64,000 nt of DNA from Chryseobacterium camelliae (GTDB lineage: Bacteria; Bacteroidota; Bacteroidia; Flavobacteriales; Weeksellaceae): the NCBI RefSeq assembly GCF_030818575.1, contig NZ_JAUTAL010000001.1:868001-932000 (forward strand). The letters are read 5' to 3'. Within the stretch, counting starts at the first letter, position 1; the number at the start of each line of letters is the position of its first letter. Of this stretch, positions 17,087-26,529 are shown in pieces. The notes under the pieces were generated by a model. It did not search any database, was not told the origin of the DNA, and saw nothing but the letters and a program-made list of their open reading frames with translations. A program made the position numbers and the translations under genes.

Positions 17087-17791
17087 ATGAAAGACCTGAT
17101 GGGCCAAGCCATCCACGACTATTATCATAACAACAATCCTGAAGATTTACAGACCGAAACATCCATTTCGGAACTTGATGAAATGCCGGTAGCGTATCTG
17201 TTCCGGGAATTTGAGGAAATGAATATCCTTGAACAGAAAGCACTTGACCTATCCAAGGGAAAAGTTCTGGATATCGGTGCTGGTGCCGGTTCACATTCCC
17301 TGTACCTTCAGGATAAAAAAGGTCTTGCCGTAACGGCACTCGATATTTCACCTAAATCCATCGAGATCTGTAAATCAAGAGGCGTTCGGCAGGCAGTCTG
17401 CGGAAATATGCTGCAGTTCCCGGAAGAAGAATTTGATACTATTATATTGCTGATGAACGGTACCGGGATTTTCCAGAGCCTCCAGGTAATTGATATTTAC
17501 CTCAAAAAGCTCTATGCGCTTCTGGCTAAAAACGGACAGATCCTGATCGACAGTACGGATATTATTTATATGTTTGATGAAGATGAAGACGGTGGGGTCT
17601 ACATCCCGGCAGAAGGCTATTACGGCGAACTGGATTACATCGTACATTATAAAGGGCAATCGGAAGACCCGATTAAATGGCTTTACCTTGATTTCAATAC
17701 CCTGAAAAATGCTGCAGAACACAACGGCTTCAGGATTGAAAAAGTTTTGCAGCAAGACGATTCTTATCTTGCAAGGCTGACAAAGAAGTAA
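17087..17791 (+). CDS. Class I SAM-dependent methyltransferase
   Basis: A 234-residue Rossmann-fold methyltransferase. Motif I is VLDIGAGAGSHSLYLQ (about 64-79), the acidic residue ending strand 2 is in VTALDISPKSIEI, and strand 4 is FDTIILLMNGTGIFQSL. These bind S-adenosylmethionine. The acceptor substrate cannot be told from the sequence; the MNGTGI motif after strand 4 is seen in small-molecule methyltransferases. It is transcribed alone from a clear promoter and is convergent with the membrane protein genes at 17893-18582. Confidence 0.87.
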   Translation: MKDLMGQAIHDYYHNNNPEDLQTETSISELDEMPVAYLFREFEEMNILEQKALDLSKGKVLDIGAGAGSHSLYLQDKKGLAVTALDISPKSIEICKSRGVRQAVCGNMLQFPEEEFDTIILLMNGTGIFQSLQVIDIYLKKLYALLAKNGQILIDSTDIIYMFDEDEDGGVYIPAEGYYGELDYIVHYKGQSEDPIKWLYLDFNTLKNAAEHNGFRIEKVLQQDDSYLARLTKK

Positions 17792-17892
17792 CGTACAAAA
17801 AGTAAATTAGATGTGCTGACTCATACTTATCAAGACATTTAAAAGTTTTTATAGTATATTTAATAAAACCGGGATCCCGTAATTGTACATCA

Positions 17893-18153
17893 TTATGATT
17901 CCGCAAATAGTTCATGATAATTACGGATCAGACTGTTGATGATATTGTACGAAAAGAAATTGTGATCATTCACTGCAATCAGGTAAAGCATAATACATGA
18001 GATGATGATTGGTAATAGATAAGAAGCCGTCCGGTAAGGAAGCTTTTTAGGAATGAATACCACCCATAAGATCATCAGGATAATTGCGCCGGCTGCTGAA
18101 ACAAAAAACTCCGGACTCTTTTTAAATAATAATTTCCCTTGAATGCCGCTCAT
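17893..18153 (-). CDS. Small membrane protein, unknown function
   Basis: An 86-residue protein with two hydrophobic segments (FFVSAAGAIILMILWVVFI and ASYLLPIIISCIMLYLIAV) separated by a short basic loop, PKKLPYRT. It overlaps, in another frame, the end of the frameshifted gene just upstream (18122-18582), so the two were made together or were once one gene. No family is recognised. Confidence 0.55.
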   Translation of the reverse strand: MSGIQGKLLFKKSPEFFVSAAGAIILMILWVVFIPKKLPYRTASYLLPIIISCIMLYLIAVNDHNFFSYNIINSLIRNYHELFAES

Positions 18154-18582
18154 ACAGGATAGGGACTACAATATTCTGCAGCTTAATAAAAGCAAAGCCC
18201 ATGATGAAGGTAAAAATGGCCGGAACGTATTTTTAAGCCTGATGAGATTCATACCCAGTAAGACAGCGCCGGGAACAGTGCCGAGGAAAAAACCTAAGAT
18301 CATGATCAGTTCTCTCGGATAGAGCGGTACGGCATCCGGATCATCTGTGATATAGTCTTTCCATACTTCCTTTTCTGCATCCAGACTGACTGATTCTGAT
18401 TCCGTCTTCTCCCTGATCATCCGTTGAACCGACTTCTTTTCCTCTTCACTGAAAATTCTTCCTCTTCTTTCCAGGATTTCAAAAGCCATCTTAACTGCTT
18501 CCGGTGTAAACCTGTTGCCTTCCTTCAGGTAGCACTCAAGTTCGGAGTCTGTACGTTTTCCTAAAACTTTTCTCTGTACCAT
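18122..18582 (-). pseudogene. Membrane protein gene with a single-base deletion in an A run
   Basis: The frame starts at an ATG at 18582 (MVQRKVLGKRTDSELECYL), holds a soluble helical part and one membrane segment (LIMILGFFLGTVPGAVLLG), then breaks at an A run near 18236-18240. As it stands the frame ends at 18166 with an unlikely tail (TFRPFLPSSWALLLLS). Adding one A restores a sensible ending, KKYVPAIFTFIMGFAFIKLQ, that stops at 18122. An ATG at 18612 is also in frame but lies inside the metG terminator hairpin, so it is rejected. The break may be real or a homopolymer sequencing error. Confidence 0.65.
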
Positions 18583-18585
18583 ACC

Positions 18586-18614
18586 GATAAAAAAATGGGC
18601 AAAAATGCCCATTT
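18586..18614 (-). terminator. Terminator of metG
   Basis: On the minus strand AAATGGGC and GCCCATTT (18607-18614 and 18593-18600) form an 8-bp stem with loop ATTTTT, followed by T residues. It starts 22 bp after the metG stop codon. Confidence 0.8.
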
Positions 18615-18635
18615 CAAAATATTGCGATAAAAAAA

Positions 18636-20672
18636 TTATCCGATTTCAATACCATTTTCTACAGTGCTGTCGTCCGGTGTTACGAAAGACAGTTTTCCAT
18701 CCGGTTTGGTCGTTAGCAATAACATTCCCTGTGATTCTATACCTCTGATTTTTCTTGGAGCGAGGTTCAATAAGATCATTACCTGCTTTCCAATTATTTC
18801 TTCCGGTGTAAAGCTCTCTGCAATCCCAGAAACTACGGTTCTTACATCCACTCCGGTATCCACTTTCAGTTTCAGCAGCTTGTCTGCTTTCTCTACTTTT
18901 TCGGCTTCCAGAATGGTTGCAGTTCTCAGATCGATTTTCGTAAAATCATCAAAAGTGATTTCTTCTTTCATAGGATTGGCGTTAGGGTTTGTTTTTTTGT
19001 TGCTTTGTTTGGTATCTTCGAGCTTTTGGATCTGGGCTTCGATAACGTCGTCTTCAATTTTGGAGAACAAAAGAGAAGCTTCGTTAATCTGATGTCCGGT
19101 TTCAATTAAGACCTGCTTTGTTTCAACATCATTCCAGTTTATTTTTCCGACATTGAACATATTGAGAAGCTTATCGGAACTGAAAGGCATAAAAGGCTCA
19201 CACAGCTGGGCCAAAGCTACAGCGATCTGGGCACCCACAAATAAGGAATGCGCAGCTTTTTCAGGATTGTCCTTAATGGTTTTCCATGGCTCTTCGGTCT
19301 GAAGGTACTGGTTTCCGAATCGGGCAAGGTTCATCAGCGCAGACAATGCATTTCTGAACTCATAGCGGTTCAGGAATTCTGAAATTTCTCTGGCTGATTT
19401 GTTGATTTCCTGAAGTTCAGGGGCATTAGCATCACCCTGTGGAATGACGCCATCATAATATTTATGCATCAAAACAGCAACACGGTTGATAAAATTCCCG
19501 AAAATTCCTACCAGCTCAGAATTATTCTTTGTCTGGAAATCTTTCCATGTAAAATTATTGTCCTTGGTTTCCGGAGCGGAAGACAGAAGTGCATATCTCA
19601 GCACATCCTGCTGTCCCGGGAAATCTTCTACATATTCATGTGCCCACACCGCCCAGTTTCTGGAGGTGGAGATCTTGTCGTTCTCAAGGTTGAGGAATTC
19701 GAATGCCGGAACATTGTCTGGCATGATAAAATCGCCATGGGCTTTCATCATTGACGGAAAAATAATGCAGTGGAACACAATATTATCTTTTCCGATAAAG
19801 TGAACCAGGTCGCTCTCTTCGCTTTGCCAGTAGTCTTTCCAGTCTTTTCCGTTTTTCTCTGCCCATTCTTTGGTAAATGAGATATACCCGATCGGGGCAT
19901 CAAACCATACATAAAGCACTTTACCTTCTGCACCCGGTAAAGGAACCGGAACACCCCAGTTAAGGTCACGGGTCATCGCCCTTGGTTTCAGCCCGTCATT
20001 CAACCAGGATTTCACCTGTCCGTACACATTAGGTTTCCAGTCGTCTTTATGGCCTTCGATGATCCATTCGTTTAAGAAGCTTTCATATTCATTCAGTGGC
20101 AGGTACCAGTTTTTGGTTTCTTTAAGGACGGGTACATTTCCGCTGAGCATGGATTTCGGATTGATCAGCTCAGAAGGGGACAGGGTAGAACCACACTTTT
20201 CACATTGATCGCCATAGGCATTTTCATTGCCGCAATTTGGGCAGGTTCCTACAATATAGCGGTCGGCCAGAAATTCACCGGCCTGCTCATCAAAGTATTG
20301 TTCAGAAACTTCTTCGGTGAATTTTCCTTTTTCATATAATACTTTAAAAAATTCCTGGCTGGTTTCGTAGTGTTTCTGAGATGTGGTCCTGGAATATTCG
20401 TCAAATGAAATTCCTAAATCTGAAAAAGATTTCTTAATGATTTCATGATACTTGTCCACAATATCCTGAGGTGTTACCCCTTCTTTTTTAGCCCTGATGG
20501 TAATAGGAATCCCATGTTCATCTGAACCGCATATAAAGGCAACTTCTTTTCCTGATCTTCTCTGAAATCTAGCGTAAACATCCGCCGGGATATAAACCCC
20601 TGCCAGATGTCCTATATGAACCGGCCCGTTGGCATAAGGCAACGCCGCCGTAATCATTTTTCTGTTCGACAT
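18636..20672 (-). CDS. metG: Methionyl-tRNA synthetase
   Basis: This enzyme charges tRNA-Met with methionine in the cytosol. The 678-residue protein has the class I HIGH motif (PYANGPVHIGHLAG, His19-His22) and a zinc knuckle CPNCGNENAYGDQCEKCG. Its KMSKS motif appears in the KISTS form (NDKISTSRNW). A C-terminal EMAP/Trbp111-like tRNA-binding domain begins ITFDDFTKIDLRTATILEAE and ends near 678. The length matches the two-zinc-knuckle, dimer-type MetRS of Bacteroidota. It is a single gene with its own promoter and terminator; I see no T-box leader. Confidence 0.97.
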   Translation of the reverse strand: MSNRKMITAALPYANGPVHIGHLAGVYIPADVYARFQRRSGKEVAFICGSDEHGIPITIRAKKEGVTPQDIVDKYHEIIKKSFSDLGISFDEYSRTTSQKHYETSQEFFKVLYEKGKFTEEVSEQYFDEQAGEFLADRYIVGTCPNCGNENAYGDQCEKCGSTLSPSELINPKSMLSGNVPVLKETKNWYLPLNEYESFLNEWIIEGHKDDWKPNVYGQVKSWLNDGLKPRAMTRDLNWGVPVPLPGAEGKVLYVWFDAPIGYISFTKEWAEKNGKDWKDYWQSEESDLVHFIGKDNIVFHCIIFPSMMKAHGDFIMPDNVPAFEFLNLENDKISTSRNWAVWAHEYVEDFPGQQDVLRYALLSSAPETKDNNFTWKDFQTKNNSELVGIFGNFINRVAVLMHKYYDGVIPQGDANAPELQEINKSAREISEFLNRYEFRNALSALMNLARFGNQYLQTEEPWKTIKDNPEKAAHSLFVGAQIAVALAQLCEPFMPFSSDKLLNMFNVGKINWNDVETKQVLIETGHQINEASLLFSKIEDDVIEAQIQKLEDTKQSNKKTNPNANPMKEEITFDDFTKIDLRTATILEAEKVEKADKLLKLKVDTGVDVRTVVSGIAESFTPEEIIGKQVMILLNLAPRKIRGIESQGMLLLTTKPDGKLSFVTPDDSTVENGIEIG

Positions 20673-20694
20673 TTTATCGTTTAGTTTTATAGGG

Positions 20695-20702
20695 CAAAGA
20701 TA
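20695..20702 (-). promoter_or_regulatory. -7 promoter element of metG
   Basis: On the minus strand TATCTTTG, followed by GCCC, lies 22 bp before the metG ATG. It is a strong match to TAnnTTTG. Confidence 0.65.
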
Positions 20703-20999
20703 AGGAATATCCGTGGAAAATTTATGGACGGTTTTTTGGCATCCATAAGCTGGAATGTTAACGGAATGTTACCAAATAGTTAAACAGTTGTTTAACTATT
20801 TGATGGAATAAACCATATGTTATGCTAAGCATATTTAAATTTATCATTTTGACAATCAATATATTAATGTATCAGAACCTGTTAAATATATACAAAATTA
20901 ACTTAATTTAAAATAAAATTACCATCGTTAACTTTTTTTTATAAATTGCAAAAGCTTTAGCTTTTATAAAAGAAGAATAAACTATATAAAAAAGATATT
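20703..20999. other. Intergenic control region between metG and susC-like gene
   Basis: No gene is present. The stretch is markedly AT-rich, more so than the flanks, and holds a 28-bp palindrome at 20774-20801. It must carry the promoter of the Sus-like operon, but I cannot place a consensus -7 box with confidence. Confidence 0.5.
20774..20801. promoter_or_regulatory. 28-bp palindrome, candidate operator of the Sus-like operon
   Basis: AAATAGTTAAACA (20774-20786) and its exact reverse complement TGTTTAACTATTT (20789-20801) flank a GT spacer. It lies about 200 bp before the susC-like start codon and is not followed by a T run, so it is more likely a binding site for a dimeric regulator than a terminator. 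Confidence 0.55.
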
Positions 21000-23738
21000 G
21001 TGAAAAAATTTACAACAGTATTAAAAATTGCTCCGGCATTTTTACTCGCCGGTACAATGGTCCATGCACAAACAAAGGACTCAGCTACAAAAGAGAAAAA
21101 AATTGAAGAGGTAGTATTGATTGGGTACGGGCGGCAGAAGAAAACTGATTTAACGGGTTCTATTACTTCCGTATCTTCCAAAGATTTTAATGCCGGGTCT
21201 TCTACAGCAGATCAGTTAATTGTCGGAAAAACGCCGGGTGTACAAATTACCGGGAATAGCGGAGCTCCAGGAGCCGGATCTACCATCAGGGTGAGAGGTG
21301 GTTCATCATTTATTAATAACGATCCTTTGATAGTTATTGACGGAGTACCCATTGATTTCAATAGTTTAAGCGGTGCAACAAATCCTTTATCCCTTATTAA
21401 CCCTAACGATATTGAAACATTTGATATCCTAAAGGATGCATCTTCTGCAGCAATATACGGAAACAGAGCTTCCAATGGTGTTATTTTGATTACAACTAAA
21501 AAAGGTTCATCAGGAAAATTCAGAGTAAATTTTAATACCAATTTCTCTGTTTCTACCAAAATGGGAAATGTTGATGTGCTTAATGCAGGGCAATTCAGAG
21601 ATTTTGTTAATACATACGGTACTGCGCAGCAAAAATCTTATTTAGGCTCTGCTGATACAAACTGGCAGGATCTGATTTATCAACAGGCTTGGGGAACCGA
21701 TAATAATGTAGCTTTTTCGGGTGGTGTGAAAGGTTTGCCTTACAGAGTCTCTTTAGGCTATAATGAGCAAAATGGTATTGTAAGAACCAATGAATTTAGA
21801 AGAACGTCCTTAGGTCTAAACTTTTCTCCAAAATTTTTTGATAACCACTTAACTGTTAATGGTAATTTCAAAGGTACCTTCACTGAAAACAGATTTCCTG
21901 ATGGAGGAGCGATAGGTGCTTCCATTTATTTTGACCCTACACAACCTGTATATTCAGGAAATTCAAACTATGGAGGATATTATGAATGGCTGGATGCTTC
22001 GAATTCTGCAACAGGATTAAATGTTAACGGAACAAGAAATCCATTAGGGTTATTGTACAGTAAGAGAGATTTATCTTCCGTATTCAGAGTTATTCCCAGT
22101 TTGCAATTAGACTATAAGTTTCATTTTTTACCTGATTTAAGATTAAATATAACAGGGTCTTATGATTATGCAAAAAGTGATGGTTCAGTTAATGTTTCCA
22201 GAAATTTTGCTCAGGGAATTGGTACTTTGGGATCCTACCGTTCTTATTCTCAGGAAATAAAAAGTAAATTGTTCGAGTCCTATTTGAATTATGTAAAAAA
22301 CATCAATGCAATTAATACTACTGTAGATATCATTGGTGGATATTCTTATCAGGATACGCGATCCATTACTCCTGAGGCACCCACATATTATGGGAATGGA
22401 CAGAAAACCGACTTTTCAACACCGGGTGATACTCAGAGAACTTTAGTCTCTTTTTATGCAAGGGGTATATTCACTATTGCTGACCGATATGTGATCAATG
22501 CATCAGTAAGAAGGGACGGATCTTCCACATTCTGGAACGGAACAGATAAAAATAATTTATGGGGCAACTTTCCGGCGGTGTCCCTTGCATGGAAAATTAA
22601 TGAGGAAAGCTTCCTGAAGAATATTAACACCATCAATTCTTTGAAGTTAAGAGCTGGCTGGGGAAAAACGGGACAACAGGAAACAGGTAATTTTTATCCT
22701 GCTTTCGGATCTTATTCTTATAGTAACAGCAGTACTTCACAGTACCAATTCGGAAGTAATTTTTATACTTTGCTTCGTCCTGATGTATATAATCCAAATT
22801 TGGTTTGGGAAACAACTACTACAAAGAATATAGGTCTTGATTTTGGTATCCTGAACAATAGAATTAGCGGTTCAGTTGACCTATTTGATAAAAAGTCTGA
22901 AAACTTGATTGCCAGAGTACCTACTTGGGCCGGAGATTTAAATAACTTCAATGTTAAAAATGTAGGTGTAATAGAAAATAAAGGTATTGAAGCCAGTTTG
23001 AATTTTGTTCCGGTAAAAAATGAAAATCTTACCTGGGACGTAAATGTAAATGCCACTAAATTTAATCCTAAAGTTACCAGTCTTTCACAATATGTGGATT
23101 CTTCTTACAAAATTCCTGTAGGATCTATCTCAGGTATTAATAACTATATCCAAGCCATTAGTGTAGGTCAGCCGTTGAATGCATTTTATGTCTATCAACA
23201 GGTGTATGATGCTAATGGAAAAGCACTGGAAGGTGCTTATATAGATAGAAATGGGGATGGGAAAATTACAGAAGATGATAAATATTTTTATAAATCTCCG
23301 ACGCCTGATGTAATTTTAGGTTTTTCAACTAAAGTCAACTATAAAAAGTGGGAAATCTCCACATCATTAAGAGCTGTACTGGGTAATTATGTTTATAACA
23401 ATTCAGCTTCCAACAGTTCTATAGCTAATATTCAGGCCAATAACTTTTTGAGCAATACCAATACAAGTATTCTAAATACTCAATTTGCCACGACACAACT
23501 ATTCTCCGATATGTTTATTGAAGATGCATCATTCCTGAGAATGGATAATTTCAGCGTTGCATATAATGCAGGAGAGTTTATGGGTAAAGGGACCAATTTA
23601 AGAGTCAATGCAATGTCTCAGAATGTATTTGTAATTACTAAATATAAAGGGGTAGACCCTGAGGTTTTCGGAGGAATTGATAATGGATTCTATCAGAGAC
23701 CAAAGGTGTATTCAGTAGGCTTTAACTTCCAATTTTAA
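21000..23738 (+). CDS. SusC/RagA-family TonB-linked outer-membrane transporter
   Basis: A 912-residue outer-membrane transporter that imports oligosaccharides with the SusD-like lipoprotein encoded next to it. A signal peptide (ending AGTMVHAQ) is followed directly by the TonB box region EEVVLIGYGRQKKTDLTGS and the plug with VRGGSSFINNDPLIVIDGVPID and DASSAAIYGNRASNGVILITTKKG. The barrel ends in Phe (VGFNFQF). The carboxypeptidase-like N-terminal domain usual in SusC is absent, making this a short form. The start codon is GTG. Genes 5 bp downstream encode SusD and SusE-like proteins, and glycosidases point to alpha-glucans. Confidence 0.94.
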   Translation: MKKFTTVLKIAPAFLLAGTMVHAQTKDSATKEKKIEEVVLIGYGRQKKTDLTGSITSVSSKDFNAGSSTADQLIVGKTPGVQITGNSGAPGAGSTIRVRGGSSFINNDPLIVIDGVPIDFNSLSGATNPLSLINPNDIETFDILKDASSAAIYGNRASNGVILITTKKGSSGKFRVNFNTNFSVSTKMGNVDVLNAGQFRDFVNTYGTAQQKSYLGSADTNWQDLIYQQAWGTDNNVAFSGGVKGLPYRVSLGYNEQNGIVRTNEFRRTSLGLNFSPKFFDNHLTVNGNFKGTFTENRFPDGGAIGASIYFDPTQPVYSGNSNYGGYYEWLDASNSATGLNVNGTRNPLGLLYSKRDLSSVFRVIPSLQLDYKFHFLPDLRLNITGSYDYAKSDGSVNVSRNFAQGIGTLGSYRSYSQEIKSKLFESYLNYVKNINAINTTVDIIGGYSYQDTRSITPEAPTYYGNGQKTDFSTPGDTQRTLVSFYARGIFTIADRYVINASVRRDGSSTFWNGTDKNNLWGNFPAVSLAWKINEESFLKNINTINSLKLRAGWGKTGQQETGNFYPAFGSYSYSNSSTSQYQFGSNFYTLLRPDVYNPNLVWETTTTKNIGLDFGILNNRISGSVDLFDKKSENLIARVPTWAGDLNNFNVKNVGVIENKGIEASLNFVPVKNENLTWDVNVNATKFNPKVTSLSQYVDSSYKIPVGSISGINNYIQAISVGQPLNAFYVYQQVYDANGKALEGAYIDRNGDGKITEDDKYFYKSPTPDVILGFSTKVNYKKWEISTSLRAVLGNYVYNNSASNSSIANIQANNFLSNTNTSILNTQFATTQLFSDMFIEDASFLRMDNFSVAYNAGEFMGKGTNLRVNAMSQNVFVITKYKGVDPEVFGGIDNGFYQRPKVYSVGFNFQF

Positions 23739-23743
23739 TCAAA

Positions 23744-25342
23744 ATGAAAAATAGATATTTATATAAAAAAATAATTTTGGGAACTATTACATTAGGAACC
23801 CTTATTTCTACAGCCTCTTGTACAAAGGATCTTGAAAGAGAACCTTCTTTAGGGCTTACTTCTGCTGTTCTCTATAAAGATTTCAATAATTATAAACCGG
23901 CATTGGCTAAAATTTATGCAGGTTTGGCAATTGGTGGGCAGGGAGACCAAAACAATGGTGATGCCAATACCGATATTGGAGGTATTGATGGAGGATTTTC
24001 AAACTATCTCCGTCAGATTTATAGTACACAGGTACTTACGACTGATGAAGCAGTAATAGCATGGGCAGATGCAGGATTACCTGAAATGCATAATATGACC
24101 TGGAATTCATCCAATCCTTTTATTGCTGCAATTTATTACAGAATATTCAATGTGATTGCTATAAGTAATGAATTTATTAAAAATACGACTGATGAAAAAT
24201 TATCATCAAATGGTATTTCCGGAAACAATCTTACAGAAGCTAAATATATGAGAGCCGAGGCACGTTTTCTGAGAGCGCAGTCCTATTACCATGCTTTGGA
24301 TCTGTTTGGAAATGTACCTTATGTACTCGAAACGACCGATATTATCAGCAATCCTCCTCCTAGGATTGCAAGAGCGGAACTATTTAAGTTTGTTGAATCT
24401 GAACTTTTAGCATGTGCTAATGAATTAAAAGATGCAAGAACAAATGAATACGGAAGAGCAGACAAAGCTGCTGCCTGGGCGTTATTAGCGAGATTATATC
24501 TGAATGCTCAGACCTATACCGGGACAGGCAGATATACAGATTGTATAACTTACTGTAATAAAGTTATTAGCTCTGGGTACTCATTAAAATCAAATTATGG
24601 TTCATTATTTATGGCGGATAATAATGTGAATAATCCTGAAGTTATTTTGTCAGTTAATTATGATGGGACCAGTACAAAAACCTACGGAGGCTCAACTTTC
24701 ATGGTACATGCAGCAGTAGGAGGCTCTATGCCAGCTTCTCAGTTTGGTATTAACGGAGGCTGGGGTGGTCTTAGAACTACCAAATCCTTCGTTAATTTAT
24801 TCTCAGGTTCACCTAATGATCAAAGAGGAAATTTCTATACGAATGGTCAGAACCTCGAAATTAATACCATCAGTTCTTTTAATGACGGATATGCATTCAT
24901 TAAATACAAGAATATAAAATATTCTAACAATGCTCCAGGTTCAGATCCTTCAGGTAATTTTGTGGATGCAGACATTCCTTTATATCGTTTGGCTGATATC
25001 TACTTAATGTATGGAGAAGCTGTTTCCAGAGGTGGATCTGGCGGAGATCTTACCACTGCTTTAGGATACGTCAATGCATTGCGGGCAAGAGCTGGCGCGA
25101 ATACTGTTTCTTCTGTTAATACTGATTTTTTCTTGGATGAAAGAGCGAGAGAATTATCTTGGGAAGGAACAAGGAGAACGGATCTTATCAGATATGGTAA
25201 ATTTACTTCCGGATCATACCTGTGGCCTTGGAAAGGTGGCGTAAAAGAAGGTAAAGCAGTCGAAGATTACAGAAATCTATTCCCGTTACCTGCTAACGAC
25301 ATCGTAGCCAATCCTAATCTAGTTCAAAATCCTGGTTATTAA
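23744..25342 (+). CDS. SusD/RagB-family glycan-binding lipoprotein
   Basis: A 532-residue surface lipoprotein (signal ending STASC). The SusD fold is shown by the TPR-like helices (LTEAKYMRAEARFLRAQSYYHAL), the sequence DLFGNVPYVLE and the C-terminal LSWEGTRRTDLIRYGKF and NLFPLPANDIVANPNLVQNPGY signatures. It caps the SusC-like barrel and binds the glycan. It starts 5 bp after the transporter gene, so the two are translated as a pair. Base composition is AT-rich, like the gene before it. Confidence 0.94.
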   Translation: MKNRYLYKKIILGTITLGTLISTASCTKDLEREPSLGLTSAVLYKDFNNYKPALAKIYAGLAIGGQGDQNNGDANTDIGGIDGGFSNYLRQIYSTQVLTTDEAVIAWADAGLPEMHNMTWNSSNPFIAAIYYRIFNVIAISNEFIKNTTDEKLSSNGISGNNLTEAKYMRAEARFLRAQSYYHALDLFGNVPYVLETTDIISNPPPRIARAELFKFVESELLACANELKDARTNEYGRADKAAAWALLARLYLNAQTYTGTGRYTDCITYCNKVISSGYSLKSNYGSLFMADNNVNNPEVILSVNYDGTSTKTYGGSTFMVHAAVGGSMPASQFGINGGWGGLRTTKSFVNLFSGSPNDQRGNFYTNGQNLEINTISSFNDGYAFIKYKNIKYSNNAPGSDPSGNFVDADIPLYRLADIYLMYGEAVSRGGSGGDLTTALGYVNALRARAGANTVSSVNTDFFLDERARELSWEGTRRTDLIRYGKFTSGSYLWPWKGGVKEGKAVEDYRNLFPLPANDIVANPNLVQNPGY

Positions 25343-25360
25343 TTTTGAAAACATCTTAAA

Positions 25361-26434
25361 ATGAAACATTTATTTAAAATATTAATTATTGCTGTACTAG
25401 GTTTTTTTGTCATTTCATGTGAAAAAGATGAAGATCAGGCGGTAATTACTGAAACAACCAAAAGTAATATCTCTGCAGATAAGACAACACTTGTTTTAGA
25501 TAAAAATAATGAGGATAATATTGCATTAAATATTACATGGAATAAATCGGCTTTTGATTTGCCTGTAGTTTCAAGTCAGCAACTGCAATTTGCAGTTAAA
25601 GGTAAAAATTTTGTGGGAGCTACAGCTATGGATGCTGTGACATCGCCTATAACATTTACCAATAAACAACTTAACAGTATGGCTTTAAGTTTTGGAGGAA
25701 GCCCGGATGTTGTTATTGAGCTTGAAGTTAGGTTAAAAACTTTAATTGGAGCTGCTGCTTTCTACTCTAATGTAACAACCTTAAAGATTACGCCTTACAT
25801 CTTAGGACCTGTGTACAATTTCACAGACCTCTACCTCATCGGTGATGCTACAGCAGGAGCGTGGGATAATGTTGCAAGCAATACCAAAATCTATCCGCTT
25901 GTGAAGACTACCACAGCTGGCATCTATACCTATACAGGATATTTTGCACAGGGAGGATTTAAAATCATAAAAACCCCTGGAAGCTGGGCTACCCAATATG
26001 GTTCGGGAAGTTCAGCAGGAGTGCTGGACACCAGCGGAGGTTCAGGGAATATTTCAGTGGCTGCAGCAGGATATTACAAACTTACGGTAAACACCTCTGC
26101 GCTTACATATACTTTTGTGCCGGTTGCAACACCAACGGCTACATACACTGCGATTTCCATGATCGGGCCTGCAGCAGGAGGATGGAGTACAGATCTTGAT
26201 CTTCAGAAATCTACTTTTGATCCGCACGTATGGACCAGGAAAAACGTAATGCTGAGTTCAGGAGAATTTAAATTCAGAGCCAATCATGACTGGGGAACCA
26301 GCTGGGGGGTAGCTCAGGAATTTTTCGGGACAGCTGCGTTAGGTGGAGCTAACATCCCTTTAACCACAACATTCCATTACGATGTTTATTTTAATGATGC
26401 TACAGGGGACTACACTCTGATCCCGGTGAATTAA
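25361..26434 (+). CDS. SusE-like starch-binding outer-membrane lipoprotein
   Basis: A 357-residue lipoprotein (signal ending VISC). Residues about 25-145 form the SusE N-terminal immunoglobulin-like domain. Two starch-binding modules follow: the first near YLIGDATAGAWDN, the second near MIGPAAGGWSTDLDL with FKFRANHDWGTSWG. In Bacteroides SusE and SusF such modules bind maltooligosaccharides at the surface; that specificity is inferred here and fits the GH97 and GH13 genes downstream. The coding sequence becomes visibly more GC-rich from about 25790, between the first domain and the modules. Confidence 0.85.
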   Translation: MKHLFKILIIAVLGFFVISCEKDEDQAVITETTKSNISADKTTLVLDKNNEDNIALNITWNKSAFDLPVVSSQQLQFAVKGKNFVGATAMDAVTSPITFTNKQLNSMALSFGGSPDVVIELEVRLKTLIGAAAFYSNVTTLKITPYILGPVYNFTDLYLIGDATAGAWDNVASNTKIYPLVKTTTAGIYTYTGYFAQGGFKIIKTPGSWATQYGSGSSAGVLDTSGGSGNISVAAAGYYKLTVNTSALTYTFVPVATPTATYTAISMIGPAAGGWSTDLDLQKSTFDPHVWTRKNVMLSSGEFKFRANHDWGTSWGVAQEFFGTAALGGANIPLTTTFHYDVYFNDATGDYTLIPVN

Positions 26435-26471
26435 TATAAATATAAATAATAAGTAACATAGAATACTTAGG

Positions 26472-26510
26472 GAAAAGTGTTGCTTTTCGGCAGCACTTTC
26501 TCTATTTTTA
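26472..26510 (+). terminator. Hairpin between susE-like and GH97 genes
   Basis: GAAAAGTG and TGC (26472-26483) pair with GCA and CACTTTC (26490-26500) around TTTTCG, followed by TCTATTTTTA. It may act as a partial terminator that lowers glycosidase expression relative to SusCDE. Confidence 0.55.
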
Positions 26511-26529
26511 AAGCGTATAAATAGTCATT

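Noticed and set aside
20673..20999. T-box leader for metG or the ilv operon
   Set aside because: No T-box specifier and AGGGTGG-type sequence is present; the ilv operon uses a leader peptide and metG has a short leader.
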